Assembly (NCBI GenBank): GCA_018385415.1
Contig: JAHAZA010000064.1
Span: forward strand, 1 to 16,484
Source: Treponema sp.
Lineage (GTDB): Bacteria; Spirochaetota; Spirochaetia; Treponematales; Treponemataceae
DNA: 16,484 nucleotides
Direction of reading: 5' to 3'
The translations under genes were made by a program, and so were the position numbers. The stretch's first letter is position 1. Every line of letters starts with the position of its first letter. Under the pieces are notes generated by a model, which made no database searches, was not told the DNA's origin, and saw nothing but the letters and a program-made list of their open reading frames with translations. This document shows, piece after piece, positions 7,003 through 14,928 of the stretch.

Positions 7003-8685
7003 ATGAAGAAAATTATTTTTAAAATAATGTTGTCAATCTTAACTCTTTTAGGATTGGCAACAAACTGCAATGCCTATTCAGGTCCAAAAGTAGAAAAAAA
7101 ATTACCTTATTCAAAAGGCCTGAATATCAGTGAGTGGCTGGAACCGGTTTCAGGATTTATTGACGGTCATTTCGATTCATTCGGCAAACAGGATTTTATA
7201 GACATTAAAAATCTTGGTGTCGAAGTTGTTCGTATTCCTACACATTTTGACACCTTTTCATCAGGCAAACCTGATTACATAATTCCTGATTCTTTATGGC
7301 AAAGACTTGATAATGCAGTTAACTGGTGCGAAGAACTCAAAATGTACATCATTATTGACTTCCACAATGATTGCAGTGGTAACAGCAAAACTCCACCGGA
7401 TATCGAAAAACGACTTGAAAAAATTTGGCCTCAGATTGCGAAACGTTATAAAGACAGAAGTGAATATGTAATTTATGAAGTAATGAATGAACCTCATGGT
7501 ATCGACTGTGCAAAATGGGGAAAGATTCAAGAAAAGATGATCAAGCTCATTCGTTCAATTGATTCAAAGCATTCAATTGTAGTAGGAGCTGCTGACTGGA
7601 ATTCAATTCATGAACTTCTTAAGCTTCCTATGTATGATGATGATAATCTCATTTACAATTATCACGAGTATTCCCCATTCCTCTTTACACATCAGGGAGC
7701 AGAATGGTCGCAGGATGTTACTCGCCTCACAGGAATTCCATTTCCGTATGTAAAAGAAAAAATGCCTCCCCTTCCTAAGAATGCAACAGACGGTGAAAGA
7801 TGGAATTATAATAACTACCCTGTTGATTCCTCAGAAGAAAAACTTGTAGAGCCAATTAACAAAGCTGTTGAATTTGTAAACAAAAGACATGCCGCTCTTA
7901 TGAGCAATGAATTTGGTGTTTACATGAAATATGCAAATCCTCAGGAACGCGTTAACTGGTACCGCATTAAAAGTGGATATCTTGATGAGAGAAACATCTG
8001 TCGTGTAAGCTGGGATTATCGCGGTGGCTTTGGAGTTTTCAATTCTATGAATTCATCAAGATTCCCAGAAGATATAAATGTAAATCTTGTTAAGGCAATG
8101 GGATATCGTGCACCGTCTGGTAAGAGCACAAGCTGGTTCCAGGATGCACAGAAAAAAAATGATTACACTATCTACAAAAACGGCCTTGCTCAAAAACTCA
8201 CATTCTCCAGTTATATTCCTGAAGCAGAAAATTTATGTACATTGTACAAAAAAGATTCTGCTGACGAAGACTGTTATATTTATATACCTAAAGCTGATAA
8301 ATACAGATCTCTGCAGTTCCTGTTCAGAGAAAGTGTAGATTTTACAGCGTTAGCAAAAGCCGGAGCCTGCCTCGAATTTGAAGTGAAGCACAATGAGCCA
8401 AATTTTAAAATGAGCATTTATTTTACAGATTCAGATGCAAAAGGTCATCCCTGGCGAAATGGAATATTTCCGGGAGTAAAGGATATTCCTGCAGACGGCA
8501 AATGGCATAAGTTAAGAATTCCATTAAACAGATTTACTGATTATGGCGCATGGGATAATGGCGAACAGAAATGGTACAATTCAGAAGGTAAATTTACATG
8601 GAGTGATGTTGTTAACCTTACATTTGATACAGGCGACAACACTATTTCAAAAGGATTGTGTATAAGAAATATTGTAATTAAATAA
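7003..8685 (+). CDS. Secreted GH5 endoglucanase-type glycosidase with C-terminal beta domain
   Basis: A retaining glycosidase of the GH5 cellulase family. An N-terminal signal peptide (MKKIIFKIMLSILTLLGL...) ends near NCNA|YS at about residue 24. The catalytic (beta/alpha)8 barrel runs from GLNISEWLEP (about 40) to about 370. The acid/base is Glu163 in YEVMNEPHG and the nucleophile is Glu303 in MSNEFGVY. Residues about 385-560 form a separate beta-rich domain with a WHKLRIPLNRF segment, resembling carbohydrate-binding jelly-roll modules, but I cannot assign a CBM family. Cellulose or another beta-glucan/mannan is a likely substrate; GH5 is too diverse to say more. The ATG at 7003 is chosen for the KK-hydrophobic signal peptide. 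No clear Shine-Dalgarno or own promoter is visible, so readthrough from purD is possible. A hairpin terminator follows. Confidence 0.9.
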   Translation: MKKIIFKIMLSILTLLGLATNCNAYSGPKVEKKLPYSKGLNISEWLEPVSGFIDGHFDSFGKQDFIDIKNLGVEVVRIPTHFDTFSSGKPDYIIPDSLWQRLDNAVNWCEELKMYIIIDFHNDCSGNSKTPPDIEKRLEKIWPQIAKRYKDRSEYVIYEVMNEPHGIDCAKWGKIQEKMIKLIRSIDSKHSIVVGAADWNSIHELLKLPMYDDDNLIYNYHEYSPFLFTHQGAEWSQDVTRLTGIPFPYVKEKMPPLPKNATDGERWNYNNYPVDSSEEKLVEPINKAVEFVNKRHAALMSNEFGVYMKYANPQERVNWYRIKSGYLDERNICRVSWDYRGGFGVFNSMNSSRFPEDINVNLVKAMGYRAPSGKSTSWFQDAQKKNDYTIYKNGLAQKLTFSSYIPEAENLCTLYKKDSADEDCYIYIPKADKYRSLQFLFRESVDFTALAKAGACLEFEVKHNEPNFKMSIYFTDSDAKGHPWRNGIFPGVKDIPADGKWHKLRIPLNRFTDYGAWDNGEQKWYNSEGKFTWSDVVNLTFDTGDNTISKGLCIRNIVIK

Positions 8686-8711
8686 CAATACTAACTAATA
8701 AAATTTATAAC

Positions 8712-8748
8712 GGCCATCAGTTTTTCTGACTGATGGCCATATTTTTTT
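8712..8748 (+). terminator. Intrinsic terminator after the GH5 gene
   Basis: A perfect 9-bp stem, GGCCATCAG (8712-8720) with CTGATGGCC (8730-8738), and a 9-base loop are followed by a run of seven T at 8742-8748. The T run overlaps the stop codon of the convergent glnN. Read on the minus strand, the same hairpin is followed by an AT-rich stretch and may also end glnN. Confidence 0.9.
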
Positions 8749-10831
8749 ACTGAACACTGAAGAGTAAATCTTCATAGCTTGGGAAAGGTTTATATTCCTC
8801 ACCCAAAAGCACTTCGATAGAATCTGCAACTTCACGAACTCTTTCCATCTGAGGAAGAATTGAATCTGCATAATTCTTTGACTTTTCAAGAATAGAATTA
8901 ATTGTTTTAACTTTTTCATGCATTGAAGAAAGTTCTTCTGCCTTGATATGTAGCTCATTAATCAAGTCATTCAACTTCTTCATCATATTCAAGCCTGCAT
9001 CACAGAGACTGAATACTCTCTGCATTTTAAATTCTGTATCAGCAAGAACATTCATATATTTGAATGCAGCAGGAATAATATCCTTGTTCACCATTTCAAG
9101 CATTGTTCCAACTTCAATATTCAAAACCTGACAGTATTTTTCAAGCTTGATGTCAAAGTGTGACTGCATTTCGCTTTCTGTATAGATGCCCATTTCTGTA
9201 TAAAGCTTTACATTCTTTGGATCCATATAGTGAGCCATTGCATCTGGAGTTGTACGATAATTTATAAGTCCACGGTCTTCTGCTTCTTTAACCCATGCTT
9301 CATCGTATCCGTTTCCGTTAAAAAGAATTCTCCAGTGAGCTGTGATTTCTCTCTTAACAAGCTTGTTGAGATCTTCTTCAAAGTTTGAGGATTTTTCAAG
9401 TTCATCAGCAAACTGTTTCAATGCATCTGCAAGAATTGCATTCAATGTTGTGTTTGGTCCAGAAATAGAAAGTGCAGAACCTACCGAACGGAATTCAAAT
9501 CTGTTTCCGGTAAATGCAAATGGTGATGTTCTGTTTCTGTCTGTTGAATCTTTTGGAATGTTAGGAAGGACATCAACGCCAATGGACATTTTTGATTTAC
9601 CTTTTGCGCCGTATTCTGTTCCTTCTTTAATTGCTTCAAGAATAGCTTCAAGTTCATCACCAACATAGATTGACATAATAGCAGGAGGCGCTTCGTGAGC
9701 ACCAAGGCGATGATCGTTCCCAGCACTTGCTACACAGCAGCGCAAAAGATCCTGATTATCATCAACAGCTTTAATAACTGCAGTCAGAAATAAAAGGAAC
9801 TGAGCATTTTCATTTGGAGTATTTCCAGGTGCAAAAAGATTTTCACCTTTGTCTGTTGCAATTGACCAGTTGTTGTGCTTGCCGCTTCCGTTTACACCTT
9901 CAAATGGTTTTTCATGAAGAAGGCAGATAAGTCCATGGCGGCGAGCAACCTTTTTCATGATTTCCATTGTAAGTTGATTTTGGTCAGCAGCAAGGTTTGA
10001 AGTTGTAAAGATTGGAGCCATTTCGTGCTGAGCTGGAGCTGCTTCATTATGTTCTGTTTTAGAATAAATTCCAAGCTTCCAAAGTTCAGTATTAAGCTCT
10101 TCCATGTATTCAATTACACGTGGCTTGATTGCTGCAAAATACTGATCATCCATTTCCTGACCTTTAACAGGCTTTGCGCCAAATAATGTGCGGCCAGTCA
10201 TCTTAAGGTCTTTTCTCTTCTGATAAAGTTTTTCATCTACCAGAAAGTATTCCTGTTCAGGACCCATTGTAGTTGTAACATGCTTTGCGTTATTCCCGAA
10301 TAATTTCAATACGCGCAAAGCCTGCTCATTCAAAGTCTCCATTGAACGAAGCAGCGGAGTTTTTTTATCAAGAGCTTCACCATTATAAGAACAGAAAGCT
10401 GTAGGAATACAAAGTGAGTGATCTTTAATGAAAGGATATGAAGTAGGATCCCATACAGTGTAACCGCGAGCTTCGAATGTAGAACGCTTTCCACCATTTG
10501 GAAAAGATGAAGCATCAGGTTCACCTTTGATTAATTCCTTTCCGGAAAAAGACATAATGATTTTTCCTTCAGGAGCTGGAGTTAAAAAGCTGTCATGCTT
10601 TTCTGCTGTAATACCAGTAAGCGGCTGGAACCAGTGAGTATAATGTGTTGCACCATTTGCGATTGCCCAGTTTTTCATTGCTTCTGCAATCTGATTTGCT
10701 GCATCCAGGTTAAGCGGAGTTCCATCTTCCATTGTATGCTTCAAGGCTTTATAAACCTTTGAAGTCAGCATTTTTTTCATTACCTGCTGATTAAATACCC
10801 TACTGCCAAAAATTTCTGGTACGTTTGCCAT
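8747..10831 (-). CDS. glnN: Type III glutamine synthetase
   Basis: It makes glutamine from glutamate, ammonia and ATP in the cytoplasm, the main route of ammonia assimilation in many anaerobes. At 694 residues it is the large GSIII type, not the roughly 470-residue GSI. Family features seen include VPEIFGSRVFN at the start, FEARGYTVWDPTSYPFI (about 119-135), the metal-binding MGPEQEYFLVDE (about 189-200), TEHNEAAPAQHEMAPIF (about 259-275), GVNGSGKHNNWS (about 312-323), DHRLGAHEAPPAIMS and NRTSPFAFTGNRFEFRS. No key residue is visibly lost. I start it at the ATG at 10831 (MANVPEIFG): a TATAAT box at 10851-10856 puts the transcript start near 10844, inside the codon of the upstream ATG at 10846. 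A GGGG lies 9-12 bases before the chosen start. Confidence 0.95.
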   Translation of the reverse strand: MANVPEIFGSRVFNQQVMKKMLTSKVYKALKHTMEDGTPLNLDAANQIAEAMKNWAIANGATHYTHWFQPLTGITAEKHDSFLTPAPEGKIIMSFSGKELIKGEPDASSFPNGGKRSTFEARGYTVWDPTSYPFIKDHSLCIPTAFCSYNGEALDKKTPLLRSMETLNEQALRVLKLFGNNAKHVTTTMGPEQEYFLVDEKLYQKRKDLKMTGRTLFGAKPVKGQEMDDQYFAAIKPRVIEYMEELNTELWKLGIYSKTEHNEAAPAQHEMAPIFTTSNLAADQNQLTMEIMKKVARRHGLICLLHEKPFEGVNGSGKHNNWSIATDKGENLFAPGNTPNENAQFLLFLTAVIKAVDDNQDLLRCCVASAGNDHRLGAHEAPPAIMSIYVGDELEAILEAIKEGTEYGAKGKSKMSIGVDVLPNIPKDSTDRNRTSPFAFTGNRFEFRSVGSALSISGPNTTLNAILADALKQFADELEKSSNFEEDLNKLVKREITAHWRILFNGNGYDEAWVKEAEDRGLINYRTTPDAMAHYMDPKNVKLYTEMGIYTESEMQSHFDIKLEKYCQVLNIEVGTMLEMVNKDIIPAAFKYMNVLADTEFKMQRVFSLCDAGLNMMKKLNDLINELHIKAEELSSMHEKVKTINSILEKSKNYADSILPQMERVREVADSIEVLLGEEYKPFPSYEDLLFSVQ

Positions 10832-10850
10832 AAATAATAACCCCATTGCT

Positions 10851-10883
10851 ATTATATTTGTTCATTATTGTACTAAATAAACA
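10851..10883 (-). promoter_or_regulatory. Candidate glnN promoter with imperfect palindrome
   Basis: A perfect TATAAT on the minus strand (10856-10851) has no recognisable -35 at 15-19 bases. Upstream lies an imperfect inverted repeat, TGTTCATT (10859-10866) and AATAAACA (10876-10883), with one mismatch and a 9-base centre. A strong -10 without a -35, overlapped by a dyad, suggests regulation, but the regulator is unknown. No sigma-54 or GlnR-type site was seen. Confidence 0.4.
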
Positions 10884-10886
10884 AAA

Positions 10887-10923
10887 AAAAAGCGATATGA
10901 ACTGTTAATTCATATCGCTTTTT
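10887..10923 (-). terminator. Terminator of the lipoprotein/LysM operon
   Basis: A perfect 15-base inverted repeat, AAAAAGCGATATGAA (10887-10901) and TTCATATCGCTTTTT (10909-10923), has a 7-base loop and runs of T on either side. It ends minus-strand transcription coming from 10941 before it reaches glnN. Confidence 0.88.
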
Positions 10924-10940
10924 GTGCATAAAACTAAATC

Positions 10941-11642
10941 CTAGCGGTTAGCAGAATATGGTTCATATTCTTTAGAAGGATTGTATGTGCCTTCACGGTA
11001 TTCACCAGTCAAGCTTGGAATTTCCATTTTCATACCAGGAAGAATAAGGTTAGGATCATTTGGTTTTGGCATCTTGCCTTTGTTCTTCTGATAAAGGTTT
11101 TCCCAAAGCAATGGGTTATTATAAACATACTGGCGTCCTGAAATATTCCAATAACAGTCTTTTGTTTCTGCCCATGGGCGAACTACATAGAACTGTGGAA
11201 GTGGTGTTACTTCACGAACACCTTCAAGAGCTGCAACAGCCTGTTTAGCATAGTTTTCTGCAGAAGTATAATCTTCTCTTTCATAAGCAGCTTTTGCATT
11301 ATCATATGCTCCCTGACTTGCACTGTAAGCCATTGGGAAGTTTCTTTCAGCCTGAATGCTCTTTGCCCATTCAATTTTCTTTTCAGCAAGCTTCATCTGT
11401 TCATCTGCATGCTGGCGAGCCAACATTTTTTCGATAAAAGCTTTTGAAAGTGCAGCATTTTCTTCTGCTTTGATTGCATATTCAACAGACAAATCGTATT
11501 CACCAGCATCCAAAGCTGCGTCTGCTTTTTTTGTATATTCATCAGCAAGACGCTGATAAGTATTATCTTTATAGCTGTAGTTCACTGCAAAAAGTGAACC
11601 TGTCAACAAAGCAAATGTTAAAACAGAAATAAACTTTTTCAT
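10941..11642 (-). CDS. Exported LysM-domain protein (TmpB-like)
   Basis: This 233-residue protein has a signal peptide (KKFISVLTFALLTGSLFA, cleavage near residue 19) and is expected in the periplasm. Residues about 26-140 are helical, with two look-alike repeats, AGEYDLSVEYAIKA and REDYTSAENYAKQA, that resemble TPR units. Residues about 150-205 form a LysM-type module: YVVRPW..., a tryptophan-containing NPLLWENLYQKNKGKMPKPNDPNLILPGMKMEIP. LysM binds N-acetylglucosamine polymers such as peptidoglycan. Its ATG overlaps the stop of the upstream lipoprotein gene by one base (TAATG), with AAGGAG before it, so translation is coupled. The pair arrangement recalls treponemal TmpA/TmpB; that identity is my recollection of the layout and is not proven. 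A terminator follows. Confidence 0.8.
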   Translation of the reverse strand: MKKFISVLTFALLTGSLFAVNYSYKDNTYQRLADEYTKKADAALDAGEYDLSVEYAIKAEENAALSKAFIEKMLARQHADEQMKLAEKKIEWAKSIQAERNFPMAYSASQGAYDNAKAAYEREDYTSAENYAKQAVAALEGVREVTPLPQFYVVRPWAETKDCYWNISGRQYVYNNPLLWENLYQKNKGKMPKPNDPNLILPGMKMEIPSLTGEYREGTYNPSKEYEPYSANR

Positions 11643-12703
11643 TAACGATCTCCTTCAGCCTTAAAAGCATCTTTGAATACTTCAACAACGCCGTCATTTT
11701 CAACTTCTACAGAATCTTCAACTTCGATTACAGCATCATCAGGATTTTCAAATTTATCCTCTTCAAGAAGAACTGAATCTTTTTCTTCGATACCATCAAT
11801 CTTTTCGTCACCGATTGGAGCTTTTACATCAGCTTCACCAGCAAAGTTTTCAACATCCTGTACTTTTGCTTTTGCTTCATCAATACGTTTCTGAGCAGCA
11901 GCTCGTTTTTCTGCAATTTCAATTGCTAAAGCTTCATATTTTTCTTTTGCTTCTTTATAGCAGTCGAAAGCAGCTTCTGGATTCTTTGTTACATAAGCAT
12001 TGTCACCTTTTTGGAATACTTCAGTGATTGCCTTGTATCTATCTTTCTGAGCAACACCTGCTTTTACGTTATCAGCTGCTTTCTTCTGTTCAAGAGCAGA
12101 TTTACGCTCTGCATCAGCAAGCTTTTTGAATGAGTTGTAGAAAATTGCATGATATGCAGCGTATGTAGCTTCAGCAGCTTTGTACTGAACTTTACCACTT
12201 GCATTTTCGTTAATTGCTTTTTCGAGTTCTGCAAGCAAAGCTTCTGCTGCATCGTAAGCAATTTTGTTATCCTGATCAAAACCGTGTTCTTCGATTTTTT
12301 CTTTCAACTGTTTTGTCTCTGAAGCCTTCTGTAATGCAAGATATCTGTAGTTAAGATCTTCGATTTCTTCTGAAAGATCTTCATTTGAATCTGCTACTTT
12401 ATCTTTAAGAGCTTTAAGCTGTTCATCAAGAGCAGAAAGCTGATCTGCATAATATTTATCTGCACCTGCTTTAATTGCTCCATCACGAGAGCCAGAAAGC
12501 TGTTCCATAAGTTTTGCATTTTTTTCTGCAAAAGAATCAGTTTCATCAGTTGATTCGTCTGTAGTATCTTCTACAGTTTCATCTGTTGGTTCCTGTGGCT
12601 GTTCTACTGGAGTTTCTGAAGCATCTTCCTGTTTTGTAGATTTACATGATGCTAATCCAAAGATTAATGAAATTGCCATCAAAGCAATTAATAACTTTTT
12701 CAT
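11642..12703 (-). CDS. Lipoprotein with helical repeats (TmpA-like)
   Basis: A 353-residue lipoprotein. The signal peptide ends in the lipobox LASC with the modified Cys at residue 20, followed by an acidic Thr/Glu/Asp/Pro linker (about 25-57). Residues about 60-290 are charged, alanine-rich and mostly helical, probably coiled coil, and the last 60 or so residues are acidic again. It should sit in the envelope, tethered by lipid. The start at 12703 is set by a strong Shine-Dalgarno (GGGGAGG) just upstream and by the signal peptide; a frame extending to 12775 is not used. It is first in a two-gene operon with the LysM protein, which starts on its stop codon. A treponemal TmpA-type antigen is the closest idea I have, from architecture and gene order. 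Confidence 0.82.
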   Translation of the reverse strand: MKKLLIALMAISLIFGLASCKSTKQEDASETPVEQPQEPTDETVEDTTDESTDETDSFAEKNAKLMEQLSGSRDGAIKAGADKYYADQLSALDEQLKALKDKVADSNEDLSEEIEDLNYRYLALQKASETKQLKEKIEEHGFDQDNKIAYDAAEALLAELEKAINENASGKVQYKAAEATYAAYHAIFYNSFKKLADAERKSALEQKKAADNVKAGVAQKDRYKAITEVFQKGDNAYVTKNPEAAFDCYKEAKEKYEALAIEIAEKRAAAQKRIDEAKAKVQDVENFAGEADVKAPIGDEKIDGIEEKDSVLLEEDKFENPDDAVIEVEDSVEVENDGVVEVFKDAFKAEGDR

Positions 12704-12740
12704 AATTTCCTCCCCTTTTACGGTATTAATCATTGCTTTT

Positions 12741-12769
12741 ATTTTATTACATTTCAAAAATGTAAACAA
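12741..12769 (-). promoter_or_regulatory. Promoter of the lipoprotein operon with a palindrome in its spacer
   Basis: On the minus strand, -35 TTGTTT (12769-12764) and -10 TAAAAT (12746-12741) have a 17-base spacer. The spacer is almost exactly filled by the perfect dyad TTACATTT-CAA-AAATGTAA (12747-12765). A protein bound there would block RNA polymerase, so this is a repressor-operator candidate. Confidence 0.6.
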
Positions 12770-12836
12770 TAACAAAATTCCTTTAAATCATCATCACTAT
12801 TGAAATCTCCAAAATTTCCATTTTCTTTCGTTTCAG

Positions 12837-12883
12837 GGAATTTCAAATTCCTTTAACAAATTCCTGTAAAAGTGATGTATAAT
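12837..12883 (+). promoter_or_regulatory. Promoter region of the PC4-like gene with AAATTCC repeats
   Basis: TATAAT at 12878-12883 has TTAACA at 12853-12858 as a likely -35, with a long 19-base spacer. Just upstream is a perfect dyad, GGAATTT-C-AAATTCC (12837-12851). Further AAATTCC copies lie at 12775 (inside AAATTCCTTTAA, repeated at 12845) and at 12858. The 275-base gap 12704-12978 otherwise holds only this promoter and that of the lipoprotein operon. Confidence 0.5.
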
Positions 12884-12978
12884 AAAGAGTGAGTGTTGCT
12901 GCATTTTATATCGGCACAAATAAACTTTCTGTTTAACTTTGTTTCAAGCAGAAACGAATAATTACTGGAGGCACAAAA

Positions 12979-13197
12979 ATGGCTGACGATTTTTCTTATA
13001 CAATCGAACAGAATCTCGGCGTAATCGCCACACAAAAATCTGGCTGGACACTTGAGCTTAATCTTGTTTCATGGGGCGGTCGTCCTGCAAAATATGACTT
13101 AAGACCATGGTCACCAGATCACGAAAAAATGGGTAAAGGACTTACACTTACAAAAGAAGAACTTGATTCCCTGAAAGCACTTTTAAACAATCTTTAA
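12979..13197 (+). CDS. PC4/YdbC-family ssDNA-binding protein
   Basis: A 72-residue protein matching the bacterial YdbC group of the PC4 (transcriptional coactivator p15) fold. These are small dimeric proteins that bind single-stranded DNA. The hallmark is the block KYDLRPWSPDHEKMGKGLTLTKEE (about 38-61), with a preceding beta region (GWTLELNLVSWGG). Its cellular role in bacteria is not well settled; repair, replication or transcription are possible. The start is clear: GGAGG (12967-12971) lies seven bases before the ATG. The gene is monocistronic, divergent from the lipoprotein operon and convergent with holA. No terminator was seen in the 33 bases before the holA stop. Confidence 0.9.
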   Translation: MADDFSYTIEQNLGVIATQKSGWTLELNLVSWGGRPAKYDLRPWSPDHEKMGKGLTLTKEELDSLKALLNNL

Positions 13198-13230
13198 ATC
13201 AATTCTAAAGTCTGGCTTCCATCGTCGGGT

Positions 13231-14280
13231 TTATTCAAAATCCTGATAAGTTTGAATTGAAGCTCCCTTCTTTACAATGATGGAATAAATCAGCATTTCA
13301 AGATATGACTCTTCCGTTGCAGTTCCTGAAGAACGTATATTCATAACTGTAGAAGAAAGCATTGATATAATCGCCATTGTCTGACCTATGGTCCAAAGCT
13401 TTGCCGCATTAGAATACTGTGTACGCATTGATGGTGATGATATTCCATTTTTTTTCAAAGTAAAATCATCGGGATGTCCGTTACGGCAAAGCTGATGATA
13501 AACCTGAAGTTTTCTGAAACAGAATGTAAGACCGGCAACAATTGCATCAGCCGAGCCACCGGAAGTTCCTGCTGCAAGTCGAAGCTTCTGAAGAATTGTC
13601 AGGGAATTTTCAAGGCGCTTTGTCTGTGTCTGTGAAGCATCAACCATTGCGCCAAACAGACTGAACACCGACTCTTCTCTGGTATTAGCAAGAACAGAGT
13701 CTACATTTTCAGAAGTAATGCATGTTCCCTGAGGAAACAAAGTAAAGAATCTTGAACATTCATTCTTTAAGCTTTCAGTATTATTCTCAACCATCTCAAG
13801 AATCATTTCTGCAGCATCTTCTTCAATTGAGTAACCGTTCTTTCTGAACAGATCTTTCAGCCATGGAACACGACGGTTTTCAAACATTACCCAGAATATT
13901 TTCTGATTTTCTTTAGGTATTAGCTTTGTTATCTTAGCATCAATACTTGTTTCATCAGAAACTAAAATCAAAACTGCAGAGTCTCTTGGAGTTTTATTTT
14001 TAGGATTTGGAGTTACGGAATTTATCCAGGAAGCCAAATATTCAATATCTTCCTTTTTTTTAATAAGCTCAGCACTTTTATAGACTACACATGTAGCAGG
14101 AGTAAAAAGAGATTCGCTTTGAAGCATAGACACTACAGTAGGAACTGAAGTATCTGTAGCATAATAAAGATAATCGTCAAAGGAACCGAATTTTTTCTTA
14201 AGATCTGCCTTAAGCGCTTTGACTGCATCATTGCGCTCACCAAATTCCGGGCCTGTATATAAATAGACAGGAATACTCAT
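13231..14280 (-). CDS. holA: DNA polymerase III delta subunit
   Basis: HolA is the clamp-loader subunit that opens the beta sliding clamp. The 349-residue protein has the family plan: a start of VYLYTGPEFGERNDAVKAL (about 5-23), an ATPase-like fold without Walker motifs (SLFTPATCVVYKSAEL at about 57-72, AVLILVSDETSID), and a C-terminal helical collar with REESVFSLFGAMVDAS. The conserved residues are few, so this rests on length, order of segments and the collar motif. A long Thr/Ser-rich C-terminus is ordinary for the family. The ATG at 14280 lies 11 bases after the lexA stop. AAGGA overlapping that stop serves as its ribosome site, which indicates translation from a shared lexA-holA message. 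Confidence 0.78.
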   Translation of the reverse strand: MSIPVYLYTGPEFGERNDAVKALKADLKKKFGSFDDYLYYATDTSVPTVVSMLQSESLFTPATCVVYKSAELIKKKEDIEYLASWINSVTPNPKNKTPRDSAVLILVSDETSIDAKITKLIPKENQKIFWVMFENRRVPWLKDLFRKNGYSIEEDAAEMILEMVENNTESLKNECSRFFTLFPQGTCITSENVDSVLANTREESVFSLFGAMVDASQTQTKRLENSLTILQKLRLAAGTSGGSADAIVAGLTFCFRKLQVYHQLCRNGHPDDFTLKKNGISSPSMRTQYSNAAKLWTIGQTMAIISMLSSTVMNIRSSGTATEESYLEMLIYSIIVKKGASIQTYQDFE

Positions 14281-14291
14281 TGTGCAGATCC

Positions 14292-14903
14292 TTAATATGT
14301 TCTTACAAGATTTGTGAGGATTCCTACAATTCTAACATCCTGACAATAGATTGGATGGAATGCAGGATTTTCTGGCTGGAGACGAATTCTTGAAGGTTCT
14401 TTGAAATATCTCTTTAATGTAATTGCATCATCAATTACTGCAACAACAATCTGTCCGTCAGTAGCAGTAGATGTCTGTTCAATAATAGCAAGGTCTCCTT
14501 CAAGGATTCCTGCATTAATCATGCTTTGACCACGAACATGAAGTGCAAAATAATTTTTACCAGGTCTGATAAAAGGTTCTGTCAATGTAACATAACCTTC
14601 ATAATTTTCTTCACATAAAAGAGGTTTTCCTGCTGCAATTGTTCCAATAAGTGGAACCTTTTCCATGAACATCCCCTGATCCTTCTGGCGTTCATCTACA
14701 AGAACTTTTATTGAGCGGGATTTTTTCTGAGTCTGAGTAATGAACCCCTTTTTCTGCAATGCAGTAATATGGTCCTGAACAGCACGGATTGATACCCCAA
14801 AATGATCGCCGATTTCGCGTACTGTTGGAGGATAAGAATTTTCTGCCTGATAATCGGAAATAAAGTTTAATATTTCTTTTTGTCTTTCAGTAATCTGTTT
14901 CAT
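14292..14903 (-). CDS. lexA: LexA SOS repressor
   Basis: LexA represses DNA-damage genes and cleaves itself when RecA-ssDNA filaments form. The 203-residue protein has an N-terminal winged helix (MKQITERQKEILNF to about 65; recognition helix region VSIRAVQDHITALQKKG), a linker, and an S24 peptidase domain. The cleavage bond is Ala91-Gly92 (GTIAAGKPL), the nucleophile is Ser127 (RGQSM) and the general base is Lys164 (ITLKRY), so self-cleavage should work. The recognition helix differs from both the E. coli and Bacillus forms, so the operator is probably different. It sits 25 bases behind ptsH and 11 before holA, with no clear Shine-Dalgarno (only GGGT) and no obvious operator in the gap, so autoregulation is not evident here. 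Confidence 0.95.
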   Translation of the reverse strand: MKQITERQKEILNFISDYQAENSYPPTVREIGDHFGVSIRAVQDHITALQKKGFITQTQKKSRSIKVLVDERQKDQGMFMEKVPLIGTIAAGKPLLCEENYEGYVTLTEPFIRPGKNYFALHVRGQSMINAGILEGDLAIIEQTSTATDGQIVVAVIDDAITLKRYFKEPSRIRLQPENPAFHPIYCQDVRIVGILTNLVRTY

Positions 14904-14928
14904 TAAGAGACCCGTTTAATTAATTTAT

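Noticed and set aside
7063..7077. Lipobox in the GH5 signal peptide (ATNC)
   Set aside because: Asn before the Cys is not usual, and an AxA-type cleavage site (CNA|YS) follows at once, so ordinary secretion is more likely. Spirochaete lipoboxes are lax, so this is not excluded.
10832..10846. glnN start at the ATG at 10846
   Set aside because: Only four bases separate it from the TATAAT box, so the transcript would begin inside that codon; MANVPEIFG matches the family start better.
12704..12775. 24-residue extension of the lipoprotein
   Set aside because: The strong SD and a canonical lipoprotein signal peptide fix the start at 12703, and the extension crosses the promoter -10 and dyad.
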